Position numbers and translations under genes: made by a program. Positions 27,297 through 35,894 of a stretch of 43,404 bases of DNA are shown one piece after another. The notes beneath the pieces were generated by a model. It had not been told where the DNA came from. It saw only the letters and a program-made list of their open reading frames with translations, and did not search any database. The stretch is from contig JAHHHH010000068.1 of assembly GCA_019359415.1 (NCBI GenBank), positions 1 through 43,404 of the forward strand. Direction: 5' to 3'. How positions within the stretch are numbered: the first letter of the stretch is position 1; each line of letters starts with the position of its first letter. The stretch comes from Iphinoe sp. HA4291-MV1 (GTDB lineage Bacteria; Cyanobacteriota; Cyanobacteriia; Cyanobacteriales; Nostocaceae).

Positions 27297-28010
27297 CTAC
27301 GCAGATGCTCTGCTCAGCTTTGATTCCCACACAGAGTGAACAATACTTTTGAACTTGTATTCGGTAAGTTCAAAAAAAAAGCGTCGCTCGCTTCTCCAAG
27401 CACTGGGATTTTTCCCTGTAAACTGACGAAATTGACGACAGAAACTAGCTACGCTTCTATAGCCCAAATTATCAGCAATCTGATTCACTGTTTGATCAGT
27501 TCCCAAAAGCAAAAACGATGCTTGTACCATCCGCCTATAGGTAATCCAGCGGTAAAGACTCTGTCCGGTTTGCTCTCGCACCAAGTTTGTTAAGTAAGCA
27601 GGAGAGTAACCAACTGCTTGTGCTACATCATTAAGGGTAATCGGTTGGTGATAATTGGCTTCGATAAAGTCGAAGACTTCTTTGAGTATGGGAGTGGACT
27701 GAAAAATTGACTGCTGGTCTGTTATGCTAGCAGTATTCGTAGATGGTAGTTCTAGAAGTTGCTGAGCATAAGCCTCAAAAAAATCTTGGCAATGAGCAGT
27801 CTGTTTTTCCAATTGGGGGGCGATCGCTGCCAGTAATTGCTTTAAAGTATTGGGTTTGAGTAGATAATTATCTGCTTTGAGATCTATGTCTTTGCAGATG
27901 TCAGCCTGAGCACCCTGGCTAGTCAAACAAATAAAGGAGATAATCTTTGTGATTGTGAAAATGTTTATGTATAGAGTATTCAGGAAATTGTAACCATCAA
28001 AGTCTTCCAT
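27297..28010 (-). CDS. AraC-family regulator with a truncated receiver domain
   Basis: 237 residues. The C-terminal AraC-type double helix-turn-helix is intact (about 107-205): ITLNDVAQAVGYSPAYLTNL, YRWITYRRMVQASFLLLG and VNQIADNLGYRSVASFCRQF followed by FTGKNPSAWR. The N-terminus (about 1-65) matches only the second half of a response-regulator receiver domain, with DFDGYNFLNTL and ADNYLLKPNTLKQLL (conserved Lys at 52). Upstream of the ATG the frame reads YEILMEDFDGY after a TAA at 28026-28028, so the phospho-acceptor Asp position is Glu and lies outside the gene. It should act without phosphorylation. It is divergent from the halogenase gene and lies between the two copies of the 21-bp-phased element. 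Confidence 0.85.
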   Translation of the reverse strand: MEDFDGYNFLNTLYINIFTITKIISFICLTSQGAQADICKDIDLKADNYLLKPNTLKQLLAAIAPQLEKQTAHCQDFFEAYAQQLLELPSTNTASITDQQSIFQSTPILKEVFDFIEANYHQPITLNDVAQAVGYSPAYLTNLVREQTGQSLYRWITYRRMVQASFLLLGTDQTVNQIADNLGYRSVASFCRQFRQFTGKNPSAWRSERRFFFELTEYKFKSIVHSVWESKLSRASA

Positions 28011-28122
28011 AAGAATTTCATACCATTATCAAATTGAGAAAATTCTCCTGTGTTAGATACAAACTCAGTCAGCAGTTTTCCGCATTCCTAGTGTAAAGTA
28101 GTGTAAAAACCTTGTACGGCAA

Positions 28123-28234
28123 CTGTTTTAACTCAACGCAAACAAGTACGAAAGAATTAATCGCGTGTTCGAAAGAATTGCTCTTGCAATCCCATCTCAA
28201 TGCTTAATAAACTTGTGACATCACAAGTTGAATA
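28123..28234. promoter_or_regulatory. Duplicated upstream element, copy B (between AraC and halogenase genes)
   Basis: The partner of 25634-25744. The paired direct repeat reads CGAAAGAATT at 28149-28158 and 28170-28179, again with a 21-base period, so the phasing is kept although several bases differ. It lies in the 407-base gap between the divergent AraC-type gene and the halogenase, 183 bases before the halogenase ATG. Further on, two AATTTCCTG words about 30 bases apart (near 28277 and 28307) are another imperfect repeat in the leader. Confidence 0.6.
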
Positions 28235-28417
28235 CTACAGTTACTGACAGACCAACAAAAATAATTATCCACACTAAATTTCCTGGAATTTCATTATCCC
28301 AACGGAATTTCCTGCAATCTCATTACTTAGCGTTGTCATCCTAAACGCTCAATTTCGCTAGCAAAAAAATTTGCTTGAATTCATCAAATCATATCTGTTT
28401 ACAGAGAAATGAATTAA

Positions 28418-30085
28418 ATGGAAGCTCAAGAGAAAAATATGCAACAAAATAAACACTTTGACACAATTATTCTTGGTTCAGGACTTGGAGGAGCAACCTT
28501 AGCTAGCATCCTTGCAAAGCATGGTTTTAGTGTTCTGCTACTCGAAAAAGGTACTCATCCACGGTTCGCGATTGGCGAAGCCATGTTGCCAGAAAGTGCA
28601 ATGTGGATGTGGATTGTGGCAGAACGTTATGGTATACCAGAACTCAAGAATTTAACTGATGTGAAGGCAATGCGCCAGCACGTGTCATCAGGTTGCGGTG
28701 TGAAGCGTTTACTTGGGTTTGTTTACCACAATGAAGGTGAGAAACAAAACCCAAATCAGACGCATCAACTTATCTCACCAGAATTCTCATTGACATCTGA
28801 GAGCCATCTTTTCCGCCCAGATGTTGACCATTATATGGTGAAAGTCGCTCAAAGTTACGGTGCAGTTTATCGCGATTCAACAGATGTAGAAGAAATTGAT
28901 TTTCAAGAAAATAGCGTACGGGTACATACCAAAGATGGTGAAGAATATACTGCTCGCTTCTTGGCAGATGGTTCAGGGTTCCGTTCAGTAGTCGCAGAGA
29001 AATTTAATCTGCGAGAAAAACCTACTCGTTTAAAAACCAATACTCGCGGTATCTTCACCCATGTAGCTAACTTACCTGCATATGATGATTGTGTGCCCAA
29101 AGAAGATTTGCCAGGGTTGAGTTGTAGATGGCATCAAGGTACACTGCACCATGTCTTTGATGGTGGTTGGATATGGGTTATTCCTTTTGATAACCATAGC
29201 CTTTCGGAAAGCCCTCTATGCAGTGTTGGGTTAATGCTCAATGGTTACAAGTACCCCAATAAAGGCGCAGACCCAGAACAGGAATTTTACAGCATCGTTA
29301 ATCAATTCCCCAGCATTGCCAATCATCTCAAAGACCTCAAACCAGTACGTAAGTGGGTAAGTACTGATCGGATTCAATATTCATCCACAAAATCTGTAGG
29401 ACATCGTTTTGCTTTGTTGAGCCATTCTCAAGGTTTTATCGACCCTCTATACTCAAGAGGCTTTATTAGCACCTTTGAAAACGTTCATGCTTTAGCAGGT
29501 CGATTGATAGAAGCATTAAAAGATGATGATTTCTCTGTTGAACGCTTCGCCTATGTAGATAAATTGCAAACAGCAAAACTGAACCACAACGACCAGTTAG
29601 TTTATAACACCTTCCGCTCAATGGCACACTTTGAGTTATGGAATGCGATGACTCAACTGTGGTTGGCTTATCTTATTTTCCATGATATCAACTTGTTCGG
29701 TAGTTGTATGAAATATCAATCAAGCGGTGATATTTCAGCCTTTTTAGACATCGATAGAGAAGAACCTTTCACTGGTGCAAATGCACCTTTCAGCAAACGA
29801 TTCCAGCCAGTTCTTGATGGTTATCAGGCTGTGCTAGATAAATTTGAAGCCGGAGAAATACCAGCACAAGAAGCAGCTAATGAAATGCTTTCTCTACTCA
29901 AAAACTCCGACTTATGGCCCCAGTCTGTTTATCGTTGGGGAGACCCAGCATCGCGCCATCTTGACTTAGTTGCTCATCCAGAATTGGTCGAACCAATACT
30001 ATTTCTTGACCAACAGGATGCAACGTTATTATTGCAAGAAGAATTGTTAACAACCAAAATGTCGCAACCAACATACGCACGCTAA
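28418..30085 (+). CDS. FAD-dependent halogenase (small-aromatic / indole type)
   Basis: 555 residues. The FAD motif is at 18-30 (IILGSGLGGATLAS), then IGEAMLPES. The halogenase signature WxWxIP is complete at 251-256 (GGWIWVIPFD), as is the FxxPxxSxG motif at 340-348 (FIDPLYSRG), so an active halogenase rather than a plain monooxygenase is likely. Lys96 in CGVKRLLGF is the best candidate for the lysine that binds hypohalous acid. The enzyme oxidises chloride or bromide with FADH2 and O2 and would need a flavin reductase, which is not in the window. Sequence and length differ from the PrnA type at 42792, so the region has two distinct halogenases. The P450 genes follow on the same strand. Confidence 0.88.
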   Translation: MEAQEKNMQQNKHFDTIILGSGLGGATLASILAKHGFSVLLLEKGTHPRFAIGEAMLPESAMWMWIVAERYGIPELKNLTDVKAMRQHVSSGCGVKRLLGFVYHNEGEKQNPNQTHQLISPEFSLTSESHLFRPDVDHYMVKVAQSYGAVYRDSTDVEEIDFQENSVRVHTKDGEEYTARFLADGSGFRSVVAEKFNLREKPTRLKTNTRGIFTHVANLPAYDDCVPKEDLPGLSCRWHQGTLHHVFDGGWIWVIPFDNHSLSESPLCSVGLMLNGYKYPNKGADPEQEFYSIVNQFPSIANHLKDLKPVRKWVSTDRIQYSSTKSVGHRFALLSHSQGFIDPLYSRGFISTFENVHALAGRLIEALKDDDFSVERFAYVDKLQTAKLNHNDQLVYNTFRSMAHFELWNAMTQLWLAYLIFHDINLFGSCMKYQSSGDISAFLDIDREEPFTGANAPFSKRFQPVLDGYQAVLDKFEAGEIPAQEAANEMLSLLKNSDLWPQSVYRWGDPASRHLDLVAHPELVEPILFLDQQDATLLLQEELLTTKMSQPTYAR

Positions 30086-30116
30086 AATCTCAATTCCCTC
30101 TTATAAGGGGGATTTT
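30083..30116 (+). terminator. Imperfect hairpin after the halogenase gene
   Basis: AAAATC...CCCTCTTATAAGGGGGATTTT starts inside the stop-codon region and can fold with an A-run/T-run frame. It may attenuate rather than end transcription, since the P450 gene follows 77 bases later on the same strand. Confidence 0.35.
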
Positions 30117-30162
30117 AAGAATCTGATTTGTTCTATTTTGTATAACGAAGGAGCAGATAATC

Positions 30163-31578
30163 ATGACATTAGAATTGCAGGCTTACACACAACAAAAAAA
30201 GATTCCTGGACCACCTGCATTACCTATTCTTAGTACCTTACCTTTTCTATATAAACATCAACATTTAGAATTTGATAGATTGGCAAAAAAATACGGTGAT
30301 ATTTTCCAAGTACGTGTTTTTGGTAGGAAGATTGTTGTATTAAATGGACTTGAAACTATTAGACAAGCTTTGTTAAAACAATCTGAGGACTTTGCAGGTA
30401 GACCTGATGTACCTATTGTAAAAAAAGTAATCAATGGTAACAATATTGGTGGTAGAGAATATAACTTACTCTGGAAAAGACACAGGGAAATTGTTATTAA
30501 TGCTATGCACATGTTTGTCGTTAATAAAACAACATCATTCGAGCAACAAGTCAAAGAAGATGCTGTTGAATTAGCGAATATATTGTTGAGTTACAAAGGT
30601 CAACCTTTTACAGCGGATATGGAGATTTATTTATCTATATCCAATATCATGGCCAAAATTTTGTTTGGAGAAAAGTACAGTCGTAATAATCCAGACCTTA
30701 TATCCCTAATCAAACTGGTTCAAACAATAAATCGCGTTGGTAATGCTTCGATGCTAATGCTGTATGGACCACAACCACCAGACTTTCTCATAAATTATGC
30801 AAGCAGTATTGGGACGAAGTTAGTCTCAAATACATTAAAAGAGCATAAGAAGTCTTATGACCCTAAAAATTTGCGGGGTATGGCAGACGCTTTATTAAAA
30901 GCTGTTAACGAAATCGACGATTCAGAAAAACAAACTTTGGGTCTCACTGAAGAGTTGGTTGTGGACGGAACTGCACAAGAAATCATGATGTCAAGTACAC
31001 AAGCTGTTCCTGTAATTGCCTGGGCACTCTTGTATATGATTGCTTATCCCGATATTCAAGCTCAAGTACAGGAAGAATTAGACAGGGTTATTGGTAAAGA
31101 GCAAACAGTAGGTTATGACGACCGTGTAAAACTACCATTTACACAAGCTTGCATTCATGAAATTTGGCGGCACGCTGTTTATTTCCCGACTGCTCTACCA
31201 CACGCAACAACGAGAGATACAAGTATCAATGGCTATTTTATTCCCAAGAATACACCTGTATACGTAAATTTGTATGGTTTGACTCGTGATCCACGCTATT
31301 GGGAAGAACCAGAAAAATTCAATCCTCATCGATTTTTAAGTAAAACAGGTGAAATCAGAGAAGAACTCTTAGAACAGTATTATCCGTTTGGTTTGGGTAA
31401 ACGCAGATGCTTTGCAGAGTATTTAGGAAGACAGGAAATATTTTTATTTTTTACTAATCTGATGCATCGCTGTGAGTTTACAAAAGTTCCAGAAGCAAAA
31501 TTAAGTTTTGAAAGCCAAAGAGGAGCGACAACAATGCCAAAAGAACGTTATCAAGTCATCGTTAAACCCCGTGTCTAG
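30163..31578 (+). CDS. Cytochrome P450 A, unusual I-helix
   Basis: 471 residues, of the animal CYP1/CYP17-like branch sometimes seen in cyanobacteria. It has a proline-rich start (KKIPGPPALPILSTLP), ExxR at 333-336 (EIWR), the PERF-like FNPHRF and the haem loop FGLGKRRCFAEY with Cys416. The I-helix lacks the oxygen-activating acid/alcohol pair: where families read GxDTT, this one has SSTQAVP (Thr279-Gln280) and a proline at 283. The ATG has AAGGAG upstream. No membrane anchor is present. Loss of the pair suggests radical coupling or another reaction that does not need normal proton delivery. It is a tandem paralogue of the next gene. Confidence 0.9.
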   Translation: MTLELQAYTQQKKIPGPPALPILSTLPFLYKHQHLEFDRLAKKYGDIFQVRVFGRKIVVLNGLETIRQALLKQSEDFAGRPDVPIVKKVINGNNIGGREYNLLWKRHREIVINAMHMFVVNKTTSFEQQVKEDAVELANILLSYKGQPFTADMEIYLSISNIMAKILFGEKYSRNNPDLISLIKLVQTINRVGNASMLMLYGPQPPDFLINYASSIGTKLVSNTLKEHKKSYDPKNLRGMADALLKAVNEIDDSEKQTLGLTEELVVDGTAQEIMMSSTQAVPVIAWALLYMIAYPDIQAQVQEELDRVIGKEQTVGYDDRVKLPFTQACIHEIWRHAVYFPTALPHATTRDTSINGYFIPKNTPVYVNLYGLTRDPRYWEEPEKFNPHRFLSKTGEIREELLEQYYPFGLGKRRCFAEYLGRQEIFLFFTNLMHRCEFTKVPEAKLSFESQRGATTMPKERYQVIVKPRV

Positions 31579-31787
31579 TTTTTGGCGATAATTTTTTGTT
31601 AGGCTAAAAGTTGGATAGAGAGATTCAAACTTCCTCCGCTTTAATCAACTCCAAAAAACAACTTTTTCCGACTACTATATATCGGAATTGCTGGGGATCC
31701 TAACGAAATAAGCTCGGTTTTTTGTCTCAAAATAGCTATCATTGCAAGGTTGCCTTTAACATTTTAATTCAGATGGGAGCAAATTTT

Positions 31788-33221
31788 ATGCAATTCAACA
31801 TATTGCGTTCTTCAACAAAAGAGAAAAAAATTCCTAGCCCACCAGTATTACCAATTGTTGGAAACTTACCATTTATTGATAAACATCAATATTTGTCATT
31901 TACAAAGATGGCGAAGCAATATGGTGATGTATTTCAAGTACATATATTTTTCCAGCAACTAGTAGTAATTAATGGTCTGGAAACAATTAGACAGGCTTTG
32001 CTTAAACAAACAGATGATTTTGCTGGTAGACCAGATTTTTATACCTTAGTAAATACAGTAAAAGGTAGAACAATCGGCGGTAGAGACCACGGTTTATTGT
32101 GGAAAAGACATCGAGAAATTGTTAATAATGCGCTTAACTCATTTGTTTCTAGTAAAACAATATCTGTTGAAGATATTGTTATGAATGAAGTAGATACGCT
32201 GACTCGTATACTAACAGAAAATCTTAACAAAGCTTTCGATCCACAAGTGGAAATTGGGTTATCCGTAGCTAATGTGATAGCTCAAATCTTGTTTGGTGAA
32301 AAATATGAGCGCGATGATCAAGATTTGATTGATTTTGTTAAATATGCCAAAGACTTTAGCCTGAATACTGGTGGTAAGTTAACCGCAGATTTCTTCCCGC
32401 TATTACTCATCTTTCCAAACAAAGGTTTAGAGAAGCGGCAATTTGTTCTCGACGCATTAGAGCGCTTGGTATTAAAAAAATATTATAGCCTTCGTCCTTC
32501 CTATAACCCAGAAAAAATGCGAGGAATGTTCGACTCGCTTATTAAAGCAGCTAATGAAGTGAGCGAAAGTGAAAGAGAATCTTTGGGTTTAACTGAAAAT
32601 TTAATTGTGGAAGGACAACCGCAGGAAATTATGGGAACGGGGTTGCAACCCATCGCTCCTCTAATTCGTTGGGCAATTCTTTATATGATTGCTTATCCTG
32701 AAATTCAAGCAGAAATTCATCAAGAATTAGATCGGGTGGTTGGGAAAGGAGAAAACATAAGATTTGAAGACCGGACAAACTTACCATTTACTGAAGCTTT
32801 TTTGCTCGAATTATTGCGACATGTACCTCACTTTCCAGGTGGAATACCTCACTCCACAACCAATGATATAACTATCAACGATTACTTTATTCCCAAAAAC
32901 ACTCCTGTTTTTATTAACTACTATAGTTTGACGCAGGACGAACGCTATTGGGAACAACCAGAGGTATTTAATCCCCATCGCTTTTTAAATGAGAATAATC
33001 AAATCCGTCAAGAGCTTTTGGATAAATATTATCCCTTTGGTTTAGGCAAACGTCGTTGTATAGGAGAACATTTAAGTCGTTTTGAGTTGTTTCTATTCTT
33101 GGCAAATTTGGCACATAAATTTAAATTTGAGAAAGTTCCAGGAGCGAAGTTAAGTTTGGAAGGTCAAGCAGGAGTGCACGTACTTCCACAAGATTTCCAA
33201 GTGATCATCAAATCAAGATAA
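31788..33221 (+). CDS. Cytochrome P450 B, unusual I-helix
   Basis: 477 residues from ATG 31788, with GGGAGC upstream; a TTG 66 bases earlier is a poorer start. About half of the residues match P450 A, so the genes arose by tandem duplication. It has ExxR at 340-343 (ELLR), FNPHRF and haem loop FGLGKRRCIGEH with Cys423. The I-helix reads MGTGLQPIAPLIRW: the Gly is kept but the acid and alcohol are Gln287 and Pro288. Both copies have therefore lost the pair in different ways. Electron-transfer partners are not encoded here and are presumably the cell's ferredoxin system. Confidence 0.9.
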   Translation: MQFNILRSSTKEKKIPSPPVLPIVGNLPFIDKHQYLSFTKMAKQYGDVFQVHIFFQQLVVINGLETIRQALLKQTDDFAGRPDFYTLVNTVKGRTIGGRDHGLLWKRHREIVNNALNSFVSSKTISVEDIVMNEVDTLTRILTENLNKAFDPQVEIGLSVANVIAQILFGEKYERDDQDLIDFVKYAKDFSLNTGGKLTADFFPLLLIFPNKGLEKRQFVLDALERLVLKKYYSLRPSYNPEKMRGMFDSLIKAANEVSESERESLGLTENLIVEGQPQEIMGTGLQPIAPLIRWAILYMIAYPEIQAEIHQELDRVVGKGENIRFEDRTNLPFTEAFLLELLRHVPHFPGGIPHSTTNDITINDYFIPKNTPVFINYYSLTQDERYWEQPEVFNPHRFLNENNQIRQELLDKYYPFGLGKRRCIGEHLSRFELFLFLANLAHKFKFEKVPGAKLSLEGQAGVHVLPQDFQVIIKSR

Positions 33222-33346
33222 GTTGTTGTTTGTACTAAGCCAAGAGCCAAGTAAGAGGAAAGGAAGCAGGGGGGTTGGGGGGAAGTTTTTCATATGTCCT
33301 GGTACACCGTAGTTCATGACAACTACTTAGTAAGGAGTAAAAATTT

Positions 33347-34309
33347 GTGAAAAATACGTTAAAAGGATTGTCCTTCAACATTTTGAAAAACACTGTTATG
33401 AAGGATATGCCAAGTAAACTGAAACGGCACTTAAAACAATCCTTGATTGATGGTGGTTCTAAGATTGAAATATTGCCATTTTTACTGACTAAAATTAATG
33501 GATATGTTTTGCCAAGTTACATTTTAGAAGAAGATTTGCAATCTTTTGCCTCCTTCAAAACTCTACCTAGTGATGTTTTCATAGCCAGCTATCCCAAATC
33601 AGGAATTTTATGGCTACTAGAAATTGTTCATTCTATTACTAAGTCAAAAGATACTGAAAAACAAGATTTCCCTCCAATCTTTGAGCTAGCAGATAATGAA
33701 CAACTAGAAACTTTATCTTCTCCTCGGTGTATGTTGACCAATTTACCATTTGCCTTAGTGCCACACCACAACGAAAAGAATGTCAAGTATATCTATATTG
33801 CTCGCAATCCCAGAGATGTAGCTGTATCCCAATATCACTTCTTCCAGGAAATGCCAACTTTTGTCTCTCAAAGCTCTAAAAACACATACACATGGGCAGA
33901 ATTTTTAGCATACTTTATAAAAGGGGAAGTTCCAGGTGGTCTATATTTTGACCATGTCCTAGAATGGTGGAACCATAAGGAAGATACCAATGTACTCTTT
34001 GTTAAATATGAAGATATGCAAAAAGATCTTCAGGGTCAGGTGAAAATCATTGCTGAGTTTCTTGGGTTTCAACTTTCCGAACAACAGATAAAAACTGTAG
34101 CAGAAAAATGTACATTCCCAGCCATGAAATTAAACCCCAATCCAGCAATTCATAAGATTCCTGAATTCTCGAAAAAAGGTCTACGCCTACGTAAAGGTAT
34201 CGTCGGTGACTGGAAAAATTATTTCTCAGAGCAGCAGTTAGAACAATTCCAACAATTGTACGAATCCTGCATGAATGGAACAGATCTTGATTTTGAATTT
34301 CAAATGTAG
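33347..34309 (+). CDS. Sulfotransferase-fold protein lacking the catalytic histidine
   Basis: 320 residues from a GTG with AAGGAG upstream. It follows cytosolic sulfotransferases (SULT) along its length. PAPS-binding parts: 5'-phosphosulfate loop SYPKSGILWL (82-89; Lys kept, the usual TT is IL), 3'-phosphate site IARNPRDVAVSQYHFF (Arg153, Ser161) and the C-terminal LRKGIVGDWKNYF. Where SULTs have KTHLP with the catalytic base His, this protein reads LTNLP (Asn132), and the neighbouring Lys is Leu. So it may bind PAPS or the nucleotide but is unlikely to transfer sulfate in the usual way. It lies between the P450 genes and the tryptophanase on the same strand. Confidence 0.88.
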   Translation: MKNTLKGLSFNILKNTVMKDMPSKLKRHLKQSLIDGGSKIEILPFLLTKINGYVLPSYILEEDLQSFASFKTLPSDVFIASYPKSGILWLLEIVHSITKSKDTEKQDFPPIFELADNEQLETLSSPRCMLTNLPFALVPHHNEKNVKYIYIARNPRDVAVSQYHFFQEMPTFVSQSSKNTYTWAEFLAYFIKGEVPGGLYFDHVLEWWNHKEDTNVLFVKYEDMQKDLQGQVKIIAEFLGFQLSEQQIKTVAEKCTFPAMKLNPNPAIHKIPEFSKKGLRLRKGIVGDWKNYFSEQQLEQFQQLYESCMNGTDLDFEFQM

Positions 34310-34376
34310 AAATAACAAAGTTCATGCTCCGTTTGCATTAGAAAAGAGCCAAAGATATTTTAGTTAGAGGTAAAAA

Positions 34377-35879
34377 ATGACCCTTCATCCCCCAGAACCA
34401 TTTCGGATCAAGATGGTTGAACCCATCAAATTGCTTGATCGCGATGGGCGTGAGGCAGCTATACGCCGAGCTAATTATAACCTGTTCAGTCTGCGTTCAG
34501 AGGACATCTTCATTGATTTATTCACAGACTCTGGCACCAGCGCCATGAGCCAGGCACAATGGGCAGCTATGCTTGAAGGCGATGAAGCCTATGCTGGAGC
34601 GCGTTCCTATTTTCGGCTTGCACAAGTCATAGAGGATATTTTCAGCTTTTCCTATTTTTTACCCACCCATCAAGGTCGAGCAGCAGAAAACATTTTAAGC
34701 GCTTGTCTAGTCAAACCAGGTCAGTACATCCCTTCTAACACCCATTTCGATACTGGCTATGCCAATATCCGCGCTCGAGGAGGTCACCCAGTAAATCTTG
34801 TCATTGATGAAGCTCACAATCCGACAAAGTACCACCCTTTTAAAGGGAATATGGACATTCAAAAGTTGCGAGACTTTATCAAACAGACAGGACCAGACCA
34901 GATTCCCTTTGGCATGATTACCATAACGAACAACGCCGGAGGTGGTCAACCTGTTTCTATGGAAAATCTCCGAGCAGTTTCGCAGACATACAAAGAATTT
35001 GGGATTCCCTTTTTCATAGATGCTTGTCGCTTTGCAGAGAATGCCTACTTCATCAAGCTGCGAGAACCAGGTTATGCAGACAAAAGTCCACTGGAAATCA
35101 GCCGTGAAATGTTTGCACTAGCTGATGGTATGACTATGAGTGCCAAAAAAGACGGTATTGTCAATATTGGTGGCTTTATAGCCATGAACGATGAAGCTCT
35201 ATTTGAGCAGGCACGCAATGAACTACTCATTTGTGAGGGATTTCCCACCTATGGTGGGCTGGCTGGTCGAGATTTAGACGCAATGGCTGTTGGCTTGCGT
35301 GAAGCACTTCAAGAAGAATATCTCACATATCGTTTGGGGCAGACAAATTATCTAGCACAGCGTTTACGGGAATTAGAGATTCCAATTATTGAGCCGCCTG
35401 GAGCACATGCAGTATACGTGGATGCAGGGCAGTTATTACCTCATATCCCCCAAGAACAATTTCCTGGTCAATCTCTTTCAGTGGAACTTTATTTAGAAGG
35501 TGGAATACGTGCAGTAGAAATAGGCTCATTGGGTTTTGCTCATCCCGATCCACAAACAGGTCAGATAGTACATCCGAAATTTGAATTACTTCGTTTGGCA
35601 CTGCCAAGACGGGTATACACGCAAAGCCATTTAGACTATGTCGCCGAAGCATTAGGCAAAACCGCAGCGCGGTGCGAGCAAATACCTGGCTATCGACTGA
35701 TTTATGCACCGAAGCTGATGCGCCAATTTACTGCTGAGCTTGAGCCTATGACATTAAATGGACATCCGTCACAACCAAAGGGTGAATTTTCAACTTCCAA
35801 GTTTCATCAAAACTTTGAAGGTTCCAAAAAACCAACTCTTCCCAGCAAAAAGCGTAAAACCAAGTCAGAACTAGTTTAA
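34377..35879 (+). CDS. tnaA: Tryptophanase (tryptophan indole-lyase), PLP enzyme
   Basis: 500 residues of the beta-eliminating lyase family. It cleaves L-tryptophan to indole, pyruvate and ammonia. The PLP lysine is Lys258 (TMSAKKDGIVNIGG). Two residues separate tryptophan from tyrosine lyases: Asp125 (SNTHFDTGY; tyrosine lyases have Thr) and Ile382 (AVEIGS; tyrosine lyases have Arg), both of the tryptophan type. The position of the E. coli His463 (LRHFTA) is Gln450 here (MRQFTA), a change in the indole pocket that could accept halogenated tryptophans. About 42 extra residues, basic at the very end (KKRKTKSELV), follow the family's normal C-terminus. Tryptophanases are rare in cyanobacterial primary metabolism, so this one probably serves the cluster. 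Confidence 0.92.
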   Translation: MTLHPPEPFRIKMVEPIKLLDRDGREAAIRRANYNLFSLRSEDIFIDLFTDSGTSAMSQAQWAAMLEGDEAYAGARSYFRLAQVIEDIFSFSYFLPTHQGRAAENILSACLVKPGQYIPSNTHFDTGYANIRARGGHPVNLVIDEAHNPTKYHPFKGNMDIQKLRDFIKQTGPDQIPFGMITITNNAGGGQPVSMENLRAVSQTYKEFGIPFFIDACRFAENAYFIKLREPGYADKSPLEISREMFALADGMTMSAKKDGIVNIGGFIAMNDEALFEQARNELLICEGFPTYGGLAGRDLDAMAVGLREALQEEYLTYRLGQTNYLAQRLRELEIPIIEPPGAHAVYVDAGQLLPHIPQEQFPGQSLSVELYLEGGIRAVEIGSLGFAHPDPQTGQIVHPKFELLRLALPRRVYTQSHLDYVAEALGKTAARCEQIPGYRLIYAPKLMRQFTAELEPMTLNGHPSQPKGEFSTSKFHQNFEGSKKPTLPSKKRKTKSELV

Positions 35880-35894
35880 ATCGGGGAGATAAAA

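Noticed and set aside
28418-30085. Geranylgeranyl reductase-like oxidoreductase
   Set aside because: The complete WxWxIP and FxxPxxSxG motifs mark a halogenase.
34377-35879. Tyrosine phenol-lyase
   Set aside because: Asp125 and Ile382 are the tryptophanase residues; tyrosine lyases have Thr and Arg at these places.
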